From Candidatus Microgenomates bacterium (GTDB lineage Bacteria; Patescibacteriota; Microgenomatia; UBA1406; GWC2-37-13): DNA of 24,787 nt. Location of the stretch: contig JACOTV010000106.1 of NCBI GenBank assembly GCA_016178125.1, positions 1-24,787 on the forward strand, in the 5' to 3' direction. A program made the translations under genes and the position numbers. The first letter of the stretch is position 1. Each line of letters begins with the position of its first letter. Below are positions 21,088 through 24,787 of this stretch, piece by piece. The notes beneath the pieces were generated by a model. The model made no database searches. It had not been told where the DNA came from and saw nothing but the letters and a program-made list of their open reading frames with translations.

Positions 21088-21093
21088 AGTATA
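21088..21093 (-). promoter_or_regulatory. -10 element of the GT2-GT4-acetyltransferase operon
   Basis: TATACT on the minus strand ending 7 nt before ATG 21080. It falls between rpsI and the GT2 gene and separates the glycan operon from the ribosomal one. No -35 is recognisable in the end of rpsI. Confidence 0.6.
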
Positions 21094-21103
21094 CAGGACC
21101 GGC

Positions 21104-21607
21104 TTACCGCTTCGGAGACTGCTTCTGGCGGCGTGCTTTACCACCGGTACCAACCATACGACGCTGGCGTACTTTTGCGTTGCGGGTCAAGAGACCTTTT
21201 GCTTTAAGTGCCGGACGAACGGTTTCTTTATCGGTTTTTTCAAGAGCGCGTGCGATACCAAGAATAAGCGCTTCAAGCTGTCCATTGGGACCGCCGCCGG
21301 ATATGTGGGCAGACACAGCAAAACGATCTTCGGTATTGGTTACCTTAAATGGCTGAGCAATGCGTATTTTGTGTGAATCACTATTAAAGATCACGGCAAC
21401 GGCTTTTTTGTTGACCATTATTTCGCCTTGTTTTATTTTGGCTCCTTCAACGGTTGCGACTTTTTCGCGGCCGGTAAGATACAAACGTACACGGGCAACA
21501 GCTTCCTTGCGGCGACCGATACCTTCGTAATATTGCGTAGCTTTTACTTTAGGTACTTTAACTACTTTTTCTCCTTTTTCTGGTTTATCGGTCTTTGCTT
21601 TTGCCAT
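21104..21607 (-). CDS. rpsI: 30S ribosomal protein S9
   Basis: A 167-aa uS9. The core begins YYEGIGRRKEAVARVRLYL (27-45) and ends with the family tail KVRQRRMVGTGGKARRQKQS...KR that reaches the P-site tRNA. About 25 basic and acidic residues (MAKAKTDKPEKGEKVVKVPK...) precede the core, longer than in E. coli S9. It is the last gene of the operon, 5 nt after the rplM stop; the junction reads TAA-TACCT-ATG with no Shine-Dalgarno sequence, and the same ATACCT-ATG context precedes rpsD. Confidence 0.97.
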   Translation of the reverse strand: MAKAKTDKPEKGEKVVKVPKVKATQYYEGIGRRKEAVARVRLYLTGREKVATVEGAKIKQGEIMVNKKAVAVIFNSDSHKIRIAQPFKVTNTEDRFAVSAHISGGGPNGQLEALILGIARALEKTDKETVRPALKAKGLLTRNAKVRQRRMVGTGGKARRQKQSPKR

Positions 21608-21612
21608 AGGTA

Positions 21613-22053
21613 TTATGAATTTTTAGTCTCGAATTTATCACCATGTGTGTGATTTGCGTCGGGAAACACAAACAATCGTGCTAATCGTCGGCTTCTGAGC
21701 TTGTTCTTAGGAAGCATCCCCGAAACCGCATGACGAATCAGTTCGGTCGGGCGCGTTTCACGCATGCGTGCTGCTGTTTTAACGGTTCTTCCCCCTGGAT
21801 ATCCAGAATAGCGATCGTATGTTTTCACTTGTTCCTTGCGACCGGTCAGTTTTACTGACTGGGCATTTAGAACGACAACGTAGTCGCCTCCGTCGAGGTT
21901 GGGTGAATAAGTTGCCTTATCGGTCCCCTGAAGCATACGCGCTATGCGACTTGCTTCACGTCCAAGGATTTTGCCATTTACGTCAATTAATTTCCAGCGG
22001 CGCACAATAGCTACTTCTTTTGCTGATTTTGTTGAATTGGTTCGTTTTAACAT
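21613..22053 (-). CDS. rplM: 50S ribosomal protein L13
   Basis: A 146-aa uL13, normal length. Recognised by RRWKLIDVNGKILGREASRIA (19-39), the GGDYVVVLNAQSVKLTGRK block, YSGYPGGRTVKTAA and AVSGMLPKNKLRSRRLARL. It starts two bases after the rplQ stop (TAA-TT-ATG) and has no Shine-Dalgarno sequence, so it depends on coupling. rplM-rpsI directly after rplQ is a common bacterial arrangement. Confidence 0.97.
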   Translation of the reverse strand: MLKRTNSTKSAKEVAIVRRWKLIDVNGKILGREASRIARMLQGTDKATYSPNLDGGDYVVVLNAQSVKLTGRKEQVKTYDRYSGYPGGRTVKTAARMRETRPTELIRHAVSGMLPKNKLRSRRLARLFVFPDANHTHGDKFETKNS

Positions 22054-22055
22054 AA

Positions 22056-22535
22056 TTATTTAGCAGTCGCTTTGCGCGCTTTTCTAACGGTTACTTTAGC
22101 ACCAGACTTGGTTGTTTCGGTCACGCCTTCTTCTTTCTTGGGTTTAGCTGGCTCGATGACTTTTTTGTCGTACAAAACAACCGGGGTGACCCATTCAAGC
22201 TTCATAAGCATGGTCGCATCTGACTCGCGCTCTGCCAGTCGCTGTGACTTGGTGAAACCACTGGTGCGTGCACCAACGGCCCCAGGAATACGGGTCACGA
22301 GCAAGGTAACCAACTCACGGTCCCCAAGGATCCGAAGCATCGAGTTTTTTGAGCCTTCGGTGTTCTTTCTGGCTAAGGTCACTACCTTATCTATCCGGCC
22401 TTTTATATATTTGACCTTTGTTTCGGTACTGGTTAGCCGTCCATGGGTAAAAAAGTTTTTCAGAAGTTTACGAGTCAGCATCTGATTCGCATCTTGTCCT
22501 TCTTTAAACTTTACCGTTTTATATCCGTGTCTCAT
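22056..22535 (-). CDS. rplQ: 50S ribosomal protein L17
   Basis: A 159-aa bL17. The N-terminus MRHGYKTVKFKEGQDANQML is a variant of the usual MRH---KL-R---HR start, followed by LLKNFFTHGRLTSTETKVK and the C-terminal core VLYDKKVIEPAKP. A Lys/Thr/Ala-rich tail of about 25 residues extends beyond the core. It starts two bases after the rpoA stop (TAA-CT-ATG), the usual rpoA-rplQ order. Confidence 0.96.
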   Translation of the reverse strand: MRHGYKTVKFKEGQDANQMLTRKLLKNFFTHGRLTSTETKVKYIKGRIDKVVTLARKNTEGSKNSMLRILGDRELVTLLVTRIPGAVGARTSGFTKSQRLAERESDATMLMKLEWVTPVVLYDKKVIEPAKPKKEEGVTETTKSGAKVTVRKARKATAK

Positions 22536-22537
22536 AG

Positions 22538-23467
22538 TTAGTCCATTTCGATATCAATACCCATCTTTTTCAATTCGTCTTCGATGAGGACAAATGATTT
22601 TTTACCGAGTCCCTTTACGCCGACCAGCTTTTCTTTGCCGATACGTACGAGGTCTGCAACGGTTTCTACGTTTTCACGAAGAAGCGCATTGATGACGCGT
22701 GAGGGGAGGTTGAGTTCATCGATGATGATGTCTTTAAGACGTGCATCGATTACTTTCTCGCCTTCCTCGGCCGCTGCCTCTTCTTGTGAGACCGGTGTGT
22801 CGCGCCCTGAAAGAACATGGGCAAAATGCTCAGAAAGAATATGCCCGGCCTGTTTCAGTGACTCTTCGGGAGTGACTGATCCATCGGTCCAAATATCCAT
22901 AACCAAGCGATCAAAGTTTGTCTTGCGGCCTACGCGTGCTTCTTCGATTTTGAAGTTTACCTTCTTAACCGGTGAGAAGAATGCATCGACTGCAATGTAT
23001 TCGGCGCCTTTTCGCTCTACTTCGTCTTCCATAAGTGACCCAATACCTGTCTCTACGACGGCTTCGATGTCGATCTTACCCTTGTCATCGGTGATCTCGG
23101 CAAGGTACAGATCGGTGTTTACGACCTTAACTTCGCCGGTTATCGCCTTGGCGGTCACTTTTTGTGCGCCTTTGATTTCGAGATTAATGACATACTTACC
23201 GTCTTGGGGTACTTCAAACCGGAGTTGCTTCATGTTAAGAACGATCTCGATGATCGATTCTTTAACACCTTTGATGGTGCTGAACAAATGATCTGCATTA
23301 TTTATGCGGACCTGGGTGATTGCGGCACCTTTTAACGAGGAAAGCAGGGTGCGGCGAAGCGCATTTCCCATGCTGTTTCCAAAGCTCAAAGGAAGCGGCT
23401 CAAGAATGAATTTACCATAGTTTGGCGTTTCTTCCGCCTTCTTAGTGAAAAAGTTTGGGTTTAACAT
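22538..23467 (-). CDS. rpoA: DNA-directed RNA polymerase subunit alpha
   Basis: A 309-aa alpha subunit. The N-terminal assembly domain has FILEPLPLSFGNSMGNALRR (21-40), TLLSSLKGAAITQVRI and later DRLVMDIWTDGSVTPEESL. The C-terminal domain (about 245-305) has NLPSRVINALLRENVETVADL and LVGVKGLGKKSFVLIEDEL, the helix-hairpin-helix that contacts UP elements and activators. The length is normal. Unlike other genes of the operon it has a 38-nt upstream gap with a TATAAT and a short inverted repeat, and an AAGGA 12 nt before the ATG, so it may be separately controlled. Confidence 0.98.
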   Translation of the reverse strand: MLNPNFFTKKAEETPNYGKFILEPLPLSFGNSMGNALRRTLLSSLKGAAITQVRINNADHLFSTIKGVKESIIEIVLNMKQLRFEVPQDGKYVINLEIKGAQKVTAKAITGEVKVVNTDLYLAEITDDKGKIDIEAVVETGIGSLMEDEVERKGAEYIAVDAFFSPVKKVNFKIEEARVGRKTNFDRLVMDIWTDGSVTPEESLKQAGHILSEHFAHVLSGRDTPVSQEEAAAEEGEKVIDARLKDIIIDELNLPSRVINALLRENVETVADLVRIGKEKLVGVKGLGKKSFVLIEDELKKMGIDIEMD

Positions 23468-23477
23468 AGACTTTGTA

Positions 23478-23501
23478 TGTCCTTAGATCGGACAAATTAT
23501 A
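23478..23501 (-). promoter_or_regulatory. Internal rpoA promoter -10 with adjacent inverted repeat
   Basis: On the minus strand TATAAT at 23501-23496 lies 28 nt before the rpoA ATG. Directly downstream is TGTCC-GATCTAA-GGACA (23494-23478), 5-bp arms with a 7-nt loop, placed where an operator or leader hairpin would act. It is the only -10 in the window not at leaderless distance, and it comes with a Shine-Dalgarno-like AAGGA. Confidence 0.45.
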
Positions 23502-23505
23502 AAAA

Positions 23506-24129
23506 TTACCGTGAATAATATTCAATAACTGATCTCATATTCACTTGCTTCTCGATATCGTCGCTTGTGGGCGCCTGTATTTTTGTGGTGTTTGCTTCGC
23601 GCTGTATCCATTCGGGGGCGATACGGCTCTTGTTGTTGAGGATTTCCTCGACATACGGAATTTTGGTAGTCTTTTCGTTTGCAAACGTAAGAACGTCGCC
23701 CACACTGAGTTCATGTGAAGCAATGCTTAATACTTTACCGTTCACCGTAATATGGCGATGATTGACCAACTGGCGGGCTGCAGCACGGGTGGGTGCAAAT
23801 CCCGAGCGATACACGGCATTGTCGAGACGGCGTTCAAGGATTTCGGCCAAAATGGTCCCGGTATTTCCCTTAATGCGCACTGCTTTCGTGTAATACTGTT
23901 TAAGTTGGCTTTCTGAAATACCAAAGAGGAATCGAAGTTTCTGCTTTTCACGCAACTGGCGTGAACGCTCTGAAACTTTTTTGCGGCGTCGACCGGTGCG
24001 CTGTTGGGCGCCGGGGGCAACGTTAATTTTGCGAAGCAACGAAGCCTGTGCTTTAGAACCTGGTGTCTTAAGCTCAAGATCCATTCCTTCTCGGCGTGCT
24101 ACTTTGTTTCTTGGTCCTGTGTATCTCAT
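23506..24129 (-). CDS. rpsD: 30S ribosomal protein S4
   Basis: A 207-aa uS4, an early 16S-binding assembly protein. It starts MRYTGPRNKVARREGMDL, has KQKLRFLFGISESQLKQYY and the S4 RNA-binding domain ERRLDNAVYRSGFAPTRAAA followed by QLVNHRHITVNGKVL. It lacks the four-Cys zinc site found in some bacterial S4 proteins. It starts 9 nt after the rpsK stop in the context ATACCT-ATG without a Shine-Dalgarno sequence. Confidence 0.97.
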   Translation of the reverse strand: MRYTGPRNKVARREGMDLELKTPGSKAQASLLRKINVAPGAQQRTGRRRKKVSERSRQLREKQKLRFLFGISESQLKQYYTKAVRIKGNTGTILAEILERRLDNAVYRSGFAPTRAAARQLVNHRHITVNGKVLSIASHELSVGDVLTFANEKTTKIPYVEEILNNKSRIAPEWIQREANTTKIQAPTSDDIEKQVNMRSVIEYYSR

Positions 24130-24138
24130 AGGTATATA

Positions 24139-24510
24139 TTAAACGCGACGAATTTTTGGTGGCCGTACTCCGTTGTGCGGGATAGGCGTAACGTCTATAA
24201 TTTTACTGATTTCGATCTGTGATCCTTTAATGACCCGTAGCGCTGCTTCGCGACCAGGACCAATCCCTTTTACAAAAACAACTGCTTCACGGAATCCAAA
24301 GTCTCCGGCTTTTTTGACTGTTGCCTCGGTAACGATAGTTGCTGCGTAGGGAGTTGATTTACGCGTTCCGGTAAATCCATGCATGCCGCACGAACCTGAT
24401 ACGACCGGCGCACCTGTTGGATCGGTGAAAGTGATTAACGTATTGTTAAAGGTCGCGGTTATATAAATGCGTCCTTTTTCGATTGTTTTCTGAGTCTTAG
24501 CTTTTTTCAT
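24139..24510 (-). CDS. rpsK: 30S ribosomal protein S11
   Basis: A 123-aa uS11 from the 30S platform. Recognised by GRIYITATFNNTLITFTDPT (13-32), the GFTGTRKSTPYAA block (KGTPYAA in most bacteria), VKGIGPGREAALR and the C-terminal DVTPIPHNGVRPPKIRRV. It starts 6 nt after the rpsM stop (TAA-TCTATT-ATG) with no Shine-Dalgarno sequence. Confidence 0.98.
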   Translation of the reverse strand: MKKAKTQKTIEKGRIYITATFNNTLITFTDPTGAPVVSGSCGMHGFTGTRKSTPYAATIVTEATVKKAGDFGFREAVVFVKGIGPGREAALRVIKGSQIEISKIIDVTPIPHNGVRPPKIRRV

Positions 24511-24516
24511 AATAGA

Positions 24517-24787
24517 TTACTTTTTAGCGGCTGTTGCTGCAGCTTGCTGCGTCTGCTCAAGCTTTGCCCATGCCTCTTTCTTAAGGGCGCCGACGGTCTT
24601 GCGCTTACCACGACGGGTGCGACCATTTGATTTGGTGCGTTGTCCGTGTACGGGCAATCCACGAATATGTCGGATACCACGGTAACTGCCGATTTCCTTA
24701 AGGCGTTTAATGTCGTCGTTAATCTGCTCACGCAAATTTCCTTCGATAACCAATTGGTTTTTCTCGATCGCATTTTGAATTCTTTTG
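24517..24787 (-). CDS. rpsM: 30S ribosomal protein S13, C-terminal part
   Basis: The 3' part of rpsM; the frame stays open to the window edge, so the N-terminus is outside. Visible: KRIQNAIEKNQLVIEGNLRE, then the hallmark RLKEIGSYRGIRHIRGLPVH, GQRTKSNGRTRRGKRKTVG, and an Ala/Lys/Gln-rich tail. S13 sits in the 30S head and touches the P-site tRNA and L5/L31. It leads rpsK-rpsD-rpoA-rplQ, the standard alpha operon. Confidence 0.97.
   Translation of the reverse strand, partial: KRIQNAIEKNQLVIEGNLREQINDDIKRLKEIGSYRGIRHIRGLPVHGQRTKSNGRTRRGKRKTVGALKKEAWAKLEQTQQAAATAAKK

Noticed and set aside
22584..23291. 235-aa ORF antisense to rpoA
   Set aside because: Low-complexity Ser/Thr-rich product that mirrors the codon pattern of rpoA on the other strand; no promoter or start signal.
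1..24787. Alternative genetic code (UGA as glycine)
   Set aside because: guaA, the ICMT-like gene and the GT4 and GT2 genes all end in TGA at the expected family C-termini, and no conserved gene contains an in-frame TGA.

Overview
The window looks like a chromosomal segment of a Candidate Phyla Radiation (Patescibacteria) bacterium, with Saccharibacteria or a relative as a loose guess. The reasons are the compact layout with almost no intergenic DNA, UGA used as a normal stop (guaA and the methyltransferase gene end in TGA, which argues against the UGA=Gly groups), near-absence of Shine-Dalgarno sequences, a 59-residue membrane protein with a TPFSK...LP motif that I associate with CPR genomes, and surface proteins built as cytosolic domain, single membrane helix and extracellular domain. 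Base composition is mid-range by eye. No tRNA, rRNA, CRISPR array, insertion sequence or phage gene was seen.

Layout: (1) 1-3171, plus strand: 3' end of guaA, an ICMT-like membrane methyltransferase, a divergent RdgB/HAM1 pyrophosphatase and serS. (2) 3172-6504, minus strand: a 77-aa unknown protein, an M3 oligoendopeptidase, and a P-loop-like ATPase with a C-terminal OmpR-type winged helix whose Walker A lysine is missing. (3) 6657-10025, plus strand: a GT-A glycosyltransferase resembling glucosyl-3-phosphoglycerate synthases, an overlapping GH63/GH37-like glycoside hydrolase, and a HAD protein whose motifs run II-III-IV-I, which suggests circular permutation. Together these could be a glycosylglycerate-type solute module. 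(4) 10003-16919, minus strand: PBP1A, sortase, a 709-aa protein (possible actin-like domain, membrane helix, baseplate-J-like region) and a membrane-anchored solute-binding protein with a proline-rich cytosolic tail. A VanW/G5 protein diverges from it at 16937-18340. (5) 18341-21080, minus strand: a tightly coupled surface-glycan operon (GT2, GT4, hexapeptide acetyltransferase, 59-aa membrane protein). (6) 21104-24787, minus strand: the alpha-operon tail rpsM-rpsK-rpsD-rpoA-rplQ-rplM-rpsI.

The most coherent signal is in the starts. At eight transcription-unit heads (serS, the 77-aa ORF, the ATPase, the HAD gene, PBP1A, the solute-binding protein, vanW and GT2) a TATAAT-like hexamer ends exactly 6 or 7 nt before the ATG. 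That puts the predicted transcription start on or next to the start codon, so these mRNAs are probably leaderless. The solute-binding-protein and vanW genes share one near-palindromic -10 (TATCATA), used in opposite directions with 6 nt to each ATG. Genes inside operons start 0-15 nt from the previous stop, usually without a Shine-Dalgarno sequence, including the ribosomal proteins. Translation therefore seems to rely on leaderless initiation and on coupling.
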